Notes: generated by a model from the sequence alone, not told the origin. A stretch of 64,000 nucleotides of DNA from G963665815 sp942492065 (GCA_942492065.1 CALODV010000013.1:558001-622000); one strand, 5' to 3'; shown: positions 46,750 to 55,506, counted from the first letter of the stretch. A program made the numbers and translations.

Positions 46750-46860
46750 TTACTTTCCCTTGAGACTGAAATTAATATTGGAGGTCTCTGCAAAATCAGT
46801 ACAAAACACTGCAATGCATTGATCTCTCCTGGTTTCCGGATTAAACGGGGTTGTGTAAAT
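46750..46860 (-). pseudogene. degenerate C-terminal sorting-domain fragment
   Basis: The minus-strand frame reads TTPFNPET and, 16 residues later, SNINFSLKGK before a stop. This looks like a YPNPFNPET...INFSLK sorting-domain start split by a short insertion with palindromic character (tgcaatgcattg within it). There is no complete domain after it and no supported start. It may be the relic of a former secreted-protein gene. It could also be chance similarity. Confidence 0.3.
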
Positions 46861-47038
46861 TCTGCCGTGTTGTGTTGTGTTCCCTCCGGAGAATAATCCT
46901 GAATATTTCGCCTTCAAATTTATTAACACAATGTCACTTACAATAAATGAAATTATTACTGCACACATATCAGTACATATACTTATGAAATTCATTTCTC
47001 TCTGTAAATTACAATGCATATTAATTTCCTGTTCATAA

Positions 47039-49660
47039 TTACTTAATCATAATGATTTTTCTGGTTTCTACATGATTTTCTGTGTTCATTCTTATGAAAT
47101 AGACTCCGGAAGAAGTATCTTCAGCATTATCAGTATCTCCATGCCAGCTTATAGAAAAATCTCCTGCATCAGAGACTTTGCTGACAAGTGTCTTTACTTT
47201 TTGTCCTTTAAGGTTAAAAACAGCGATCTCAACTAATCCTTCATGTTTAACACTGTAATTGATGTTTGTTGCGGGATTGAACGGATTTGGGTAGATTGCC
47301 TGTATACCAAGACGAGTGAATTCTTCAGGTGTCTCCTCATCCTTATCTCGTTCTATAAATATATCAACAGGACCATAATACATGCAGTTATTGTTCAGAT
47401 CAATCGATTCCAGCCAGTAGAAATATCTCTGCTCGTACTCCACATCCTGATCAGTAAAATCATATGTATTTTCTGATGAAGAATTACACCCGGGGATAAC
47501 ATCACAATTGATTTTTCCTGCTTCCGTTACTTCATTAATTTTACTACGAAGAACATTGAACCCAAGGTTATTACTTTCGGATTGTGTCACCCAGACAAGC
47601 TTAACACCATTTTCCTGCATCTGCACTGCATTAAAAGATGACAGTTCAACAGGAAGAGTGGAATCATCACCTCCGTTTACTGCAAACTGTTCTTCAGCTC
47701 TGGCTGAAGAAATCCAGCTGAATGTTACAATACCATTTCCAGGGAATATTGCCCCTGATTCTGCAGTTACATCTTCCCACTCAGATCCGTTCCAGCGGAC
47801 AAGTTCTGTAGCTGTTGAAGCTCCACCATAATTCAGATTCAGTGTTGTTTCAATCCCTGTAGGGAAATCCGCAGAAAAAGCTATACCGCAATTTTCGGGA
47901 TGAGGTAATGGTTCATCAGGTTGATCCTGTACTCTGATACCCACATCGAAATTGCTGACAGCACTGTCATACTCAAAATCGGCTTGGGGATTAACATCGC
48001 CGTTTCCAAGATTTATCGGAGGAAGAATTATTGCAGGTGGATTGTCCCCTGAGAAATCCTTCTCCTCAAAATAAACAACCTCTGAAGGGAGTTCATCAGC
48101 ATTAGCAGGTTCATCCATGACTGTGAATATCCATGGGGATGTGGTTTCGGACTCACCCGCAAAATTATAAGGTTTCACTTCCCATGAGTAATCAGTATTG
48201 TACTCCAGATTATCCAGAACATAGGTATAAATCCTGTCTGTATCGTAAGCTATATCTGCAACTTGAGCATCATTTACCAAAATTTTGAATCCATCGGGAC
48301 TGTCACCAGCCTGGTCATATCTCCAGTCCACTGTGACTTTGCGGGGAAGCTCTGTTTCTCCATTTAATGGGAACACTGCCGTTGCACTTCCAGGTTTTTC
48401 TGCAGGATCTATACTTAGAATTCTGGCTCTTCCGCTTGGTGTAGAATCATATATAGTGTATATTGAAAGCACTTCGTTCCCAGGCAGATCATTCATGAAA
48501 ATGTAATTGGTATTCATTTCATCCATAATCAGCTCAGAAGTCCCTGTTTCAATTCCTGTTCCTTTTATTAACAGGTTATAGAATATTCTTTTGGTCTGAT
48601 TGGAAGTCTGCAAGAGACAAAGAATATGATTCTCTCCAATCAGGTTCACACCATTTATCGAAGGATAATTTTGATCCTGATGTTCAAGCACCAATGATGA
48701 ATTATAGGTTAAAGTTGTACCATTTACGTCCAGCACAATAACCTGAACTTCTCCTTCAGCGAACAGCGGATGCTGACCTGATTCTGCACCTCCGGCAATG
48801 AGAACATATCGATCTTCACCAAGCCATCTTATATGAGTTCCGGATACATTGATGTTCATTAATCCGCTTTCAGATCCCGGAATATAAACATTCCCCCAGG
48901 TTATATTGTAACCGTTAATTTCTCCCGCAATTGTGCCGAGTTGTGAGTCAGTGTCATAGGATCTGAATGAAATAGCAAATTTTGTTGAATTCAGCATTTC
49001 TACTCGTTGAAAAGTAACTCTTCCATACGGGATAGAAATTGTATTCTGCCAGTTGAGAGTATTGTTATCGAGCGTAGCAATTTTTGCGTAACCGATATCA
49101 CTGTTATTATATGTGAACATAACAGTATTATCGTTAATCTTGCTGACTGTTGATGCATGGCTGTATTCGTTATTAAGTGAAAATGGTCCATAAGTAGTCA
49201 CTGTATTTTCACCAACCTCAAGAATGTGGGCAATTGTTATTTGAGGAGTAGCCTGCCTTGTACCAACAGTAATTATTCTGTTACCAACAACACAATAGTC
49301 ACTTGTAAAGTTACCGGTTACATTATATGATATTCCTGAGCCAACTGATACTACTCCATTAACAATTGATCCCTTATATATTTTTGTTCCTGCCGTAGAA
49401 GCCTCCAATATATAAAAAGCATTATCGGAGCTCATCTCCACTGTTTCTACACTGTAATAAGTTTCAAGATTGAAACTGTAAGCGTTTCCATAAGTGATAT
49501 CACCTGTGCTTCTTGAGCTGTTTAAATGTTCCTGAATATCACCTACTGAGAGGTCATGATTCTGGCTGGCAGCCCAGTTTTCGATTTCTCTTCCAATGTC
49601 TGATGAAAGGCTGCAAACAGTTAATGTTAAAATAAATAGAAATAGACTAAGTTTTTTCAT
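47039..49660 (-). CDS. large secreted protein with FN3-like domain and C-terminal sorting domain
   Basis: This 873-residue protein has a signal peptide (about 1-20). A long region of short beta repeats (about 50-410) looks like a beta-propeller of weak signature. A fibronectin-III-like domain (about 425-520) contains DGFKILVNDAQVA and NTDYSWEVKPYNFAGES. A conserved block, LPVELSSFNAVQMQENG, lies near 670, and the YPNPFNPAT-type sorting domain covers about 790-873. A GGAG site precedes the ATG. It follows a small unknown gene with a sigma-54 promoter 39 bases upstream and may be transcribed from it. Its ligand or activity is unknown. Confidence 0.82.
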   Translation of the reverse strand: MKKLSLFLFILTLTVCSLSSDIGREIENWAASQNHDLSVGDIQEHLNSSRSTGDITYGNAYSFNLETYYSVETVEMSSDNAFYILEASTAGTKIYKGSIVNGVVSVGSGISYNVTGNFTSDYCVVGNRIITVGTRQATPQITIAHILEVGENTVTTYGPFSLNNEYSHASTVSKINDNTVMFTYNNSDIGYAKIATLDNNTLNWQNTISIPYGRVTFQRVEMLNSTKFAISFRSYDTDSQLGTIAGEINGYNITWGNVYIPGSESGLMNINVSGTHIRWLGEDRYVLIAGGAESGQHPLFAEGEVQVIVLDVNGTTLTYNSSLVLEHQDQNYPSINGVNLIGENHILCLLQTSNQTKRIFYNLLIKGTGIETGTSELIMDEMNTNYIFMNDLPGNEVLSIYTIYDSTPSGRARILSIDPAEKPGSATAVFPLNGETELPRKVTVDWRYDQAGDSPDGFKILVNDAQVADIAYDTDRIYTYVLDNLEYNTDYSWEVKPYNFAGESETTSPWIFTVMDEPANADELPSEVVYFEEKDFSGDNPPAIILPPINLGNGDVNPQADFEYDSAVSNFDVGIRVQDQPDEPLPHPENCGIAFSADFPTGIETTLNLNYGGASTATELVRWNGSEWEDVTAESGAIFPGNGIVTFSWISSARAEEQFAVNGGDDSTLPVELSSFNAVQMQENGVKLVWVTQSESNNLGFNVLRSKINEVTEAGKINCDVIPGCNSSSENTYDFTDQDVEYEQRYFYWLESIDLNNNCMYYGPVDIFIERDKDEETPEEFTRLGIQAIYPNPFNPATNINYSVKHEGLVEIAVFNLKGQKVKTLVSKVSDAGDFSISWHGDTDNAEDTSSGVYFIRMNTENHVETRKIIMIK

Positions 49661-49699
49661 ACTCAGTTCCTCCGTATTGTGTTTTTATTTTGATTTAAC

Positions 49700-49990
49700 T
49701 TAAAGTTGATCGGTAAAACCATCTGTTTCATCTTCTGTCAGGACAAAATCATCGCAGAAGCGCTCTATGAATCGTTGTCTATATGAAGCGATCTCCAGCA
49801 TTGCTGAATTCTTATCGGTAGATGTATACGGTTGGAGAATATTTACTATCGATCCGTCTGAGTAGCAGAGTGTGAAACAGAACTGAGTTGGTTTATTGCG
49901 GGATAGATCTACTATCGATCCAATTTCAACAATATCCTCAGTATGATTATACAGTGTTAAATCTGGTTTTCTTATGTTTATCTTTTTCAT
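49700..49990 (-). CDS. small protein of unknown function downstream of a sigma-54 promoter
   Basis: This 96-residue soluble protein begins MKKINIRKPDLTLYNHTEDI and ends with an acidic tail. It has no signal peptide and no recognised domain. A possible GTG start 14 codons earlier would lie inside the promoter, so I prefer the ATG at 49990, although that leaves a leader of only about four bases and no ribosome-binding site. It sits between the TPR sigma-54 activator (upstream) and the 873-residue secreted protein (downstream). Confidence 0.5.
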   Translation of the reverse strand: MKKINIRKPDLTLYNHTEDIVEIGSIVDLSRNKPTQFCFTLCYSDGSIVNILQPYTSTDKNSAMLEIASYRQRFIERFCDDFVLTEDETDGFTDQL

Positions 49991-50004
49991 AGTGAAATGA
50001 TAAA

Positions 50005-50020
50005 AGCATTGATAATGCCA
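50005..50020 (-). promoter_or_regulatory. sigma-54 (-24/-12) promoter
   Basis: The minus strand reads TGGCATTATCAATGCT, matching the TGGCAC-N5-TTGCW consensus with the invariant GG-N10-GC spacing. Transcription would start near 49995, just before the small gene at 49990. A gene for a sigma-54 activator lies immediately upstream, and direct repeats at 50131-50174 are suitably placed as its binding sites. Confidence 0.7.
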
Positions 50021-50130
50021 GTTATATAACACCTTACATCACATATTTCTTATCTAATTGATTTACAATAAATTATCTATTCTGAATCTTAAAAAACACA
50101 TAGTTTTGGGTTTTCATCTGAAAATAATGG

Positions 50131-50174
50131 TCGTTCAAATGATCGTTCTTATGACATAACTCGTTCAAATGAAC
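50131..50174. promoter_or_regulatory. candidate upstream activator sites
   Basis: The 12-base sequence TCGTTCAAATGA occurs at 50131-50142 and again at 50161-50172, exactly 30 bases (about three helical turns) apart. The second copy extends into the near-palindrome GTTCA-AA-TGAAC. They lie about 136-180 bases upstream of the predicted sigma-54 start site, the usual position for enhancer-binding protein sites. Confidence 0.6.
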
Positions 50175-50229
50175 AGGTAAATATCGGGATATGTAAGATG
50201 ACTATAAGGAGAAGTATATCAGGAAAAAA

Positions 50230-52335
50230 CTATCGGCAAGCTCTAATCCTCCTGACAAGTGATGAATATGATATCCCCAGCATTTTCGCTGCCTTAGTCT
50301 TATTATTTCCGGTTGATTCCAAAGCTCTCTTTATGTCAGAGAAACTCAAATCAGAAGGTCTTCTTGCTTTATCTATGCCTGAACTTCCTGACTCAGTTTT
50401 TATTTGTGGTGGATATACTGAAGTATTCATTATCGGAAAATGTTCTGATTTTAACGTGTCTCCGGATGCAACAATAAAAGCTCTTTCAATCATATTTTTC
50501 AGTTCTCTCACATTTCCGGGAAAAGAATAATTCAATAACTTTGAAACAGCTGAATCTTCTATTTTTGGTGAAATCCTGCTGAAAGACCTAGCAAATGATT
50601 TTACAAAAAAATCTATTAAAGGCTTGATATCATCTTTTCTTTCTCGAAGCGGTGGAATATTAATCTCTATTGTGTTCAGTCGATAAAATAAATCCCCTCT
50701 GAACTTGTTGTTACTGATTAAATCGTTAATATTTCTGTTTGTTGCGGCAACTACACGAAAATCAACATCAATATCTTTTGCTGATCCAACAGGTCTGATC
50801 TTCTGTGTTTCTATAGCTCTCAGAAGCTTTGCCTGGAGTTTCAAAGGCATGTCTCCAATCTCATCCAGAAACAACGTTCCTCCATTTGCTTCTAATATAT
50901 AGCCATCCTTATTATCATCAGCACCGGTGAATGCGCCTTTTACATGACCGAAAAACTCACTCTCGGCAAGCGATTCAGGTATAGCACTACAGTTTACAGG
51001 AATAATAAAGTTTTCTTTTCTACTGCTTGCATAATGAATAATGTTAGAAATGATTTCTTTACCTGTTCCGCTTTCACCTGTGACAATAACATTTGAATTT
51101 CTGTAATCAGCAACCTTCAAAGCAGTATTCAAGACATTTCTGATAGTCAGACTTTCCCCGATGAAATTCATCTGCATTTCATTTTTCAGTGCTTTAGAGA
51201 TTATTGATTTTTCTCTTGATGTTTTTTTCAACTCTGCTTTGATTTTTTTTAATGAGCCTTCCATTGTTTCAGCTTGCTTCTTCATTCGGCTGTTAAACAT
51301 CTTTCTGCTCATATCATAACTTGTTTTCAGGTAATCAAGAGCAATCTTGTAATCATTCTTTATCTTAAAGACTTCACATAGCTTTTCACAACTTTCAACA
51401 ACAATCTGCAGCATATTGTTTTCTTCTGCCTGTTTCTTTCCGAGTTCATATGAAACAATAGCCTTATCATATTCATGGATCTTTCTGTACACATCCCCCC
51501 TGTACATATAAAAAAAAGGAAGATATTTCATAAGTTTGTTCATCAGAGAGTATTCAATTGCCTTATTGTAGTAATCTAATGCATTTTCGTAGTCTTGCAT
51601 GTCCTCATAGCAGCCTCCAATATTGCTTGTTATAACAGCAACCATCAGTTTGTTATCCATCTTTTCAGCAAAAATTTGAGCCTGCTTGTAAAATCCCATT
51701 GATTTCTCAGGGATATCCTGCCAGGCTGCCCCTAAATTATTGTAGTTTTTTAGAATTCCCTCGTCAAAATCTATGGCAATACACGTGTTAAGTGCTTTCT
51801 GAGTACTTTCTCTTGCTTTTTCCACATCTCCCAGCTGATGATGTATCATTGCCAGGGTTTCAAGAGATGAAGCATAGATTTTATGATTGTTGAGTTTTGC
51901 CTCCAATGGTAAATCACTGCTGCTGTTTTCAAACAATTCCATTGATTTGTAAAGATATTCGAGACTGGTTTCAATATTGCCCAGCTTGTTGTGGATTTTA
52001 CCCATAGCAGAATATGCCTGAGATTTAAGATCCGTCCGCACTGCTTTGTCGCAAAGAGGTTCAGCTTCTTCCAAAAGCTCCAGAGCTTTCTTGAACTCAG
52101 GAATGAGAATAAACAGATTAGCCTGACTAATTAAATTGAGAGCCAACTTTTCGAACAAATTGTTTCTTCTGAGTACCGGGATCATACATTCATAAGTCTC
52201 AATACTTTTCTTGAGACTTTTTTGTTTTCGATACTCTGCCAGCAGCATTTCAAAAGTTTCTATTTGCTTAGCATCGTCAGATTTTCTAATTGCTCCGGTA
52301 AGTTTCTCTTTTAGTTCATTTATTGTATTGCTCAT
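50230..52335 (-). CDS. sigma-54 activator with N-terminal TPR sensor domain
   Basis: This 701-residue activator has an N-terminal array of TPR repeats (about 20-375, for example YYKQAQIFAEKMDN and DYENALDYYNKAIEYS) in place of a receiver domain. A short coiled coil (about 372-395) leads to a sigma-54-interacting AAA+ domain (about 398-625), with Walker A GESGTGKE and an intact GAFTGA loop. A Fis-type helix-turn-helix (KAAKMLGISYSSLVRRI) ends the protein. TPR-gated activators respond to protein or peptide partners rather than phosphorylation (inference). Its stop lies 56 bases from the repeats that precede the sigma-54 promoter, so it probably controls the small gene and the secreted-protein gene downstream. 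Confidence 0.92.
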   Translation of the reverse strand: MSNTINELKEKLTGAIRKSDDAKQIETFEMLLAEYRKQKSLKKSIETYECMIPVLRRNNLFEKLALNLISQANLFILIPEFKKALELLEEAEPLCDKAVRTDLKSQAYSAMGKIHNKLGNIETSLEYLYKSMELFENSSSDLPLEAKLNNHKIYASSLETLAMIHHQLGDVEKARESTQKALNTCIAIDFDEGILKNYNNLGAAWQDIPEKSMGFYKQAQIFAEKMDNKLMVAVITSNIGGCYEDMQDYENALDYYNKAIEYSLMNKLMKYLPFFYMYRGDVYRKIHEYDKAIVSYELGKKQAEENNMLQIVVESCEKLCEVFKIKNDYKIALDYLKTSYDMSRKMFNSRMKKQAETMEGSLKKIKAELKKTSREKSIISKALKNEMQMNFIGESLTIRNVLNTALKVADYRNSNVIVTGESGTGKEIISNIIHYASSRKENFIIPVNCSAIPESLAESEFFGHVKGAFTGADDNKDGYILEANGGTLFLDEIGDMPLKLQAKLLRAIETQKIRPVGSAKDIDVDFRVVAATNRNINDLISNNKFRGDLFYRLNTIEINIPPLRERKDDIKPLIDFFVKSFARSFSRISPKIEDSAVSKLLNYSFPGNVRELKNMIERAFIVASGDTLKSEHFPIMNTSVYPPQIKTESGSSGIDKARRPSDLSFSDIKRALESTGNNKTKAAKMLGISYSSLVRRIRACR

Positions 52336-52479
52336 TTAATATCCTAAGTTTAAGATGTTTCATAGTATGTATATTCACAAGTATCAGTCAAGATTATTAT
52401 CATGTTACTGTCTACGCAATTGTCAAATCATTGATGAATATACAATCATGATATCCATTCATTTAATTAGTGAACCGAA

Positions 52480-52674
52480 TCACCCCTTCACAACAGCCAA
52501 CGGTTTTAATTCAACAAGAATTTCAACCAGGTCTTTCTGGTTTTCCATGGCTGCATAATTGTGGGCAATATTGATAATCTCAGGATCATCCAAAAAATTC
52601 TCCGCTGTGCATTCTGCGAATATCTCCATAATCTTCTTCAGCATCAGCTTTCTGTTGAGAAGTTCGAAATACAA
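52480..52674 (-). CDS. doubtful small ORF
   Basis: A 64-codon frame opens with TTG. Internal ATGs at 52644 and 52629 give proteins of 54 or 49 residues, including MEIFAECTAENFLDDPEIIN. No domain is recognised and no strong ribosome-binding site is seen. Codon content is plausible and it is co-oriented with the TPR activator, but it could equally be the remnant of a longer gene. Confidence 0.25.
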   Translation of the reverse strand: MYFELLNRKLMLKKIMEIFAECTAENFLDDPEIINIAHNYAAMENQKDLVEILVELKPLAVVKG

Positions 52675-53122
52675 ATGTAAATTTAATGTATATTCTCACG
52701 GTAATAAATGTTTTAGAATCAGAAATTGCACTAGAAAACAGACTGCGAAATGCAGCCTGCATGATTGTTATTAGTTAAAACAATTCCAGACAGTTACAAA
52801 TTGAATTACAAAGCCCAAAATTATCGTGAAGTTTTCGATTAAATATTCTAAGTCAGATCTTGCATACTTTCTTAATTTATATTAGTGTTTCATTCATGTC
52901 AAGATAGGTTTTTCAAGACACAAAAAGGATCTAGTTCTTCTCATCCGCGTAGGGACAACCTGCCGCTTGTCTTATTCTATTGTCTGAACCATGATTTTCT
53001 TGATTTATTAAGCCTGCTCCGTAGGAGCTATTTATTTGTATTAGTCTCCAACAAAAAAAGTCATATTGACTCCGCCGGACAACAAAAGAGACGCCGATTA
53101 AGACGTCTCAACAATATACAAT
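52675..53122. repeat. non-coding region packed with dispersed-repeat-like elements
   Basis: No gene is supported. The stretch contains TGTCTGAACCATGATTTTCT near 52981, a hairpin gctcc-gta-ggagc at 53016-53028 followed by ATTTGTA, and a gagacg/cgtctc palindrome at 53088-53110 followed by AACAATATA. From memory, the first two motifs recur between genes in many Bacteroidota and related genomes. A similar gagac...gtctct palindrome is at 56286-56309. Confidence 0.5.
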
Positions 53123-53449
53123 ATATTTTCGTGTTTTCCCCTTGCGAATGTACTTAGCCCAGTAGATGTTTTCGAAGAAACAAATCCAGTGAATTTCGCA
53201 ATGGATGGAAAACAAAGGTTTTGCGTGTGATGTTACTTCATCAATACGATTTTACGAGTTTCTATATGGTTTCCTGTGATCATTTTCACAAAGTAAACAC
53301 CGGATGATACAGAACTGCCTGAATCGGAGTCACCCTGCCAGATTATTTTGTGATCACCGGCAAAAACAGTTTTATCAACCAGAGTCTTAACTTTCTGTCC
53401 TTTAAGGTTGAAGACGGAAATTACGACAGGAGTATCTTCTTTTACAGAG
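53123..53449. repeat. duplicated 330-bp segment, copy A
   Basis: This block covers the last 217 bases of the seven-bladed FG-GAP gene plus about 110 bases of its 3' flank. It recurs nearly identically at 55670-55999. The non-coding part has long inverted arms (gttttccccttgcgaa near 53134 and ttcgcaatggatggaaaac ending near 53214). The conservation extends through both coding and non-coding parts, so it is a segment duplication rather than mere domain similarity. Confidence 0.88.
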
Positions 53450-55506
53450 TAATCTATGTTGGTCTCAGGATTGAACGGGTTAGGGTAGATACCCTTAATG
53501 CCGAGATTAGTGAATTCTTGCGGAGTTTCCTTGTCCTTTTCTTCGCTAATTGTTACACATACTGGTCCGTAGATATTACTACTTCCATTCAATGAAACTG
53601 ACTCAAGCCAGTAATAATAAGTTGAACTGTGATCTACATCAATATCGCAAAAATTGTATTCTGAACCACTTGCTACATTATTGCTTCTAATAATACTGCT
53701 GTTAACAAGTTCAGCATTGATTTCTTCATTTCTGCTGTTTCTGAAAACATTAAACCCGTTCATTTCTGTCTCTGAGGCAGTTGACCATGTCAGTTGTACT
53801 CTGCATCCTGAAGTATGTACAGCATTGAATGATGAAAGAGTAACTGGTAGTGAGTTGTCGTCTCCACCGGCAGGAACAAATTCTGAGAAAGAACTTAGTC
53901 CCTGAATTGTGATATAAGGATAGTTATAGACAAGTGTAGCTCCAAGATCAGCAACTACATCCTGCCATGGTGAAGTGTCGTCATCTCTCTTGAGAATTTT
54001 AAGTGTTGCAAAGTTTTCTATTCCGGAAACGCCTGATAGATCGAATGTAATATCGTAAGTTCCAACATTTCCTGCGGAAGATATTACTTGCCAGTAGTTA
54101 CCCGCCAGATTAATAATACCTGTTGGCAATCCTCCAACTACATCTGGTTCCTGAAAATTCATTATCATATCCACAGTCGTTTCGACATGGCTGCCTGTGA
54201 ACCTTAGGCTGGCATCAACATCGTTAAATGGGATTTCAGAGGTATCATCTGCTGATACAACTTCCTGCTGTGTTGACGGTGCAGGAACATAGTTCTCAAT
54301 TTCGAAAATATACAATGATCCCGAATTTGTACCATTGTCATCAACGCAAGGTGCTCCTACAAAAACTGTATTATCAAATATAAAGACTGAACTTCCAAAA
54401 TTATCTACCAGACTAGCATCAGAAGCCAAGATCTTCCTTTGTTCTTCCCATGTCGTACCATTTAAATAGTATATATATGCTGACCCAGATGAACTTCCAT
54501 TATCATCATCACCGTAAGCACCAACTATGGCATAGTAACCTGATATTGATACTGAATAACCGAAATAATCACTATAAGCACCATCAGAAGCAATCAGCTT
54601 CTGTAGTTCCACCCAATTTGAACCGTTATAATGATATATATATGCTGACCCAGATGAACTTCCATTATCATCATCCCAATGTGAACCCACAATAGCATAG
54701 TCTCCCGATATAGAGACTGATCCACCAAATCTATCTTCAGGATAAGCATCTGAGGCAATTAATTTTTGCTGTTCAACCCAAACAGAGCCATTTAATGTAT
54801 ATATATAGGCAGAACCATCATTGTTACCAACATAGTTGTTACCCCAAGATCCGACAATAGCTTTATCACCATCAATAGAAACACTACAACCAAAGTAGTC
54901 TTTTAAAAAAGCATCAGAAGAAATCAATATTTGTTGTTCTATCCAATTCGATCCATCAAAATGAAAAATATAAACTGAACCTTCTCTTCCATAAATAACA
55001 TCATGCAATAAGGCTCCAACAATTGCATTATTACCTGATATTGAAACAGTATAACCAAAAAAGCTACCATCAGCACCATTAGAAGCAGTTATTTTTTGTT
55101 GTTCAATCCAATTTGAACCGTTATAATGATATATATATGCTGACCCAGATGAACTTCCATGATCATCATCACCGTAAGCACCAACTATGGCATAGTCACC
55201 TGATATTGATACTGAATAACCGAAATAATCACTATCAGCACCATCAGAAGCAATCAGCTTCTGTAGTTCCACCCAATTTGAACCGTTATAATGATATATA
55301 TATGCTGACCCAGATGAACTTCCGTTGTCAGAATCGAATGGAGCACCAACTATCGCAAAGTTACCATCAATCGAAACCGCCTTACCAAGGTTATCACCAT
55401 AACCTCCATCTGAGGCAAGTAGTTTCTGAACTTCATTTTGTGTTGTAGTGGCAGTTAAAAAAATGCTTGAAACAAGAATAATTAGAAAAAAAATAGTTCT
55501 TTTCAT
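53233..55506 (-). CDS. secreted seven-bladed FG-GAP-repeat protein with C-terminal sorting domain
   Basis: This 757-residue protein has a signal peptide (about 1-19). Seven repeats of about 50-55 residues (about 26-400) follow, each with a KLIASDG-x6-FGYSVSISG-x4-IVGA pattern and a GSAYIYHYNGSNW strand. This is the FG-GAP_2 type, expected to form a seven-bladed propeller. An Ig-like region includes LPVTLSSFNAVHTSG (about 565). The YPNPFNPET-type sorting domain covers about 675-757. Blades 2 and 6 are almost identical at the DNA level. A GGAGAAG site precedes the start. An adhesin or display role is inference. Confidence 0.85.
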   Translation of the reverse strand: MKRTIFFLIILVSSIFLTATTTQNEVQKLLASDGGYGDNLGKAVSIDGNFAIVGAPFDSDNGSSSGSAYIYHYNGSNWVELQKLIASDGADSDYFGYSVSISGDYAIVGAYGDDDHGSSSGSAYIYHYNGSNWIEQQKITASNGADGSFFGYTVSISGNNAIVGALLHDVIYGREGSVYIFHFDGSNWIEQQILISSDAFLKDYFGCSVSIDGDKAIVGSWGNNYVGNNDGSAYIYTLNGSVWVEQQKLIASDAYPEDRFGGSVSISGDYAIVGSHWDDDNGSSSGSAYIYHYNGSNWVELQKLIASDGAYSDYFGYSVSISGYYAIVGAYGDDDNGSSSGSAYIYYLNGTTWEEQRKILASDASLVDNFGSSVFIFDNTVFVGAPCVDDNGTNSGSLYIFEIENYVPAPSTQQEVVSADDTSEIPFNDVDASLRFTGSHVETTVDMIMNFQEPDVVGGLPTGIINLAGNYWQVISSAGNVGTYDITFDLSGVSGIENFATLKILKRDDDTSPWQDVVADLGATLVYNYPYITIQGLSSFSEFVPAGGDDNSLPVTLSSFNAVHTSGCRVQLTWSTASETEMNGFNVFRNSRNEEINAELVNSSIIRSNNVASGSEYNFCDIDVDHSSTYYYWLESVSLNGSSNIYGPVCVTISEEKDKETPQEFTNLGIKGIYPNPFNPETNIDYSVKEDTPVVISVFNLKGQKVKTLVDKTVFAGDHKIIWQGDSDSGSSVSSGVYFVKMITGNHIETRKIVLMK
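54479..54664. repeat. near-identical intragenic repeat unit, copy 1 (blade 6)
   Basis: About 186 bases match 55139-55324 at a constant offset of 660 bases, with only about three differences in the part I compared by eye. The two units encode blades 6 and 2 of the propeller. Confidence 0.85.
55139..55324. repeat. near-identical intragenic repeat unit, copy 2 (blade 2)
   Basis: This is the partner of 54479-54664. The intervening blades differ much more from one another, so these two were homogenised or copied recently. Confidence 0.85.

Larger units (their letters stand above)
46284..47038. other. 755-base intergenic region with a terminator and a decayed sorting domain
   Basis: No intact gene is supported. 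The right part (46750-46860) holds a degenerate C-terminal sorting-domain fragment, and 46502-46540 is a minus-strand intrinsic terminator. The left 220 bases form the leader and promoter region of the FG-GAP/heparinase-like gene, with a TCCTTTT stretch that gives its GGAG ribosome-binding site. Confidence 0.5.

Noticed and set aside
46861..47019. upstream part of an 89-codon minus-strand frame
   Set aside because: There is no signal peptide, domain or ribosome-binding site. Only the last 36 codons resemble anything, and those look decayed.
50198..50530. 110-codon plus-strand frame preceded by AAGGAG
   Set aside because: It overlaps the end of the TPR sigma-54 activator (helix-turn-helix region) in antisense. 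The protein has no family features, and the purine-rich stretch alone is not enough.
52885..53157. 90-codon plus-strand frame in the repeat-rich gap
   Set aside because: It runs through several hairpins and dispersed-repeat motifs and has no domain or ribosome-binding site.
54440..55400. tandem DNA repeats considered as a CRISPR array or satellite
   Set aside because: The period is about 150-165 bases, in frame, and encodes propeller blades. No short conserved direct repeats with unique spacers are present here or elsewhere in the window.
54450..55448. plus-strand frames with repeated NRYNDIYMLTQMNF-type units
   Set aside because: They are the antisense reading of the FG-GAP blade repeats; the repetition is inherited from the real minus-strand gene.
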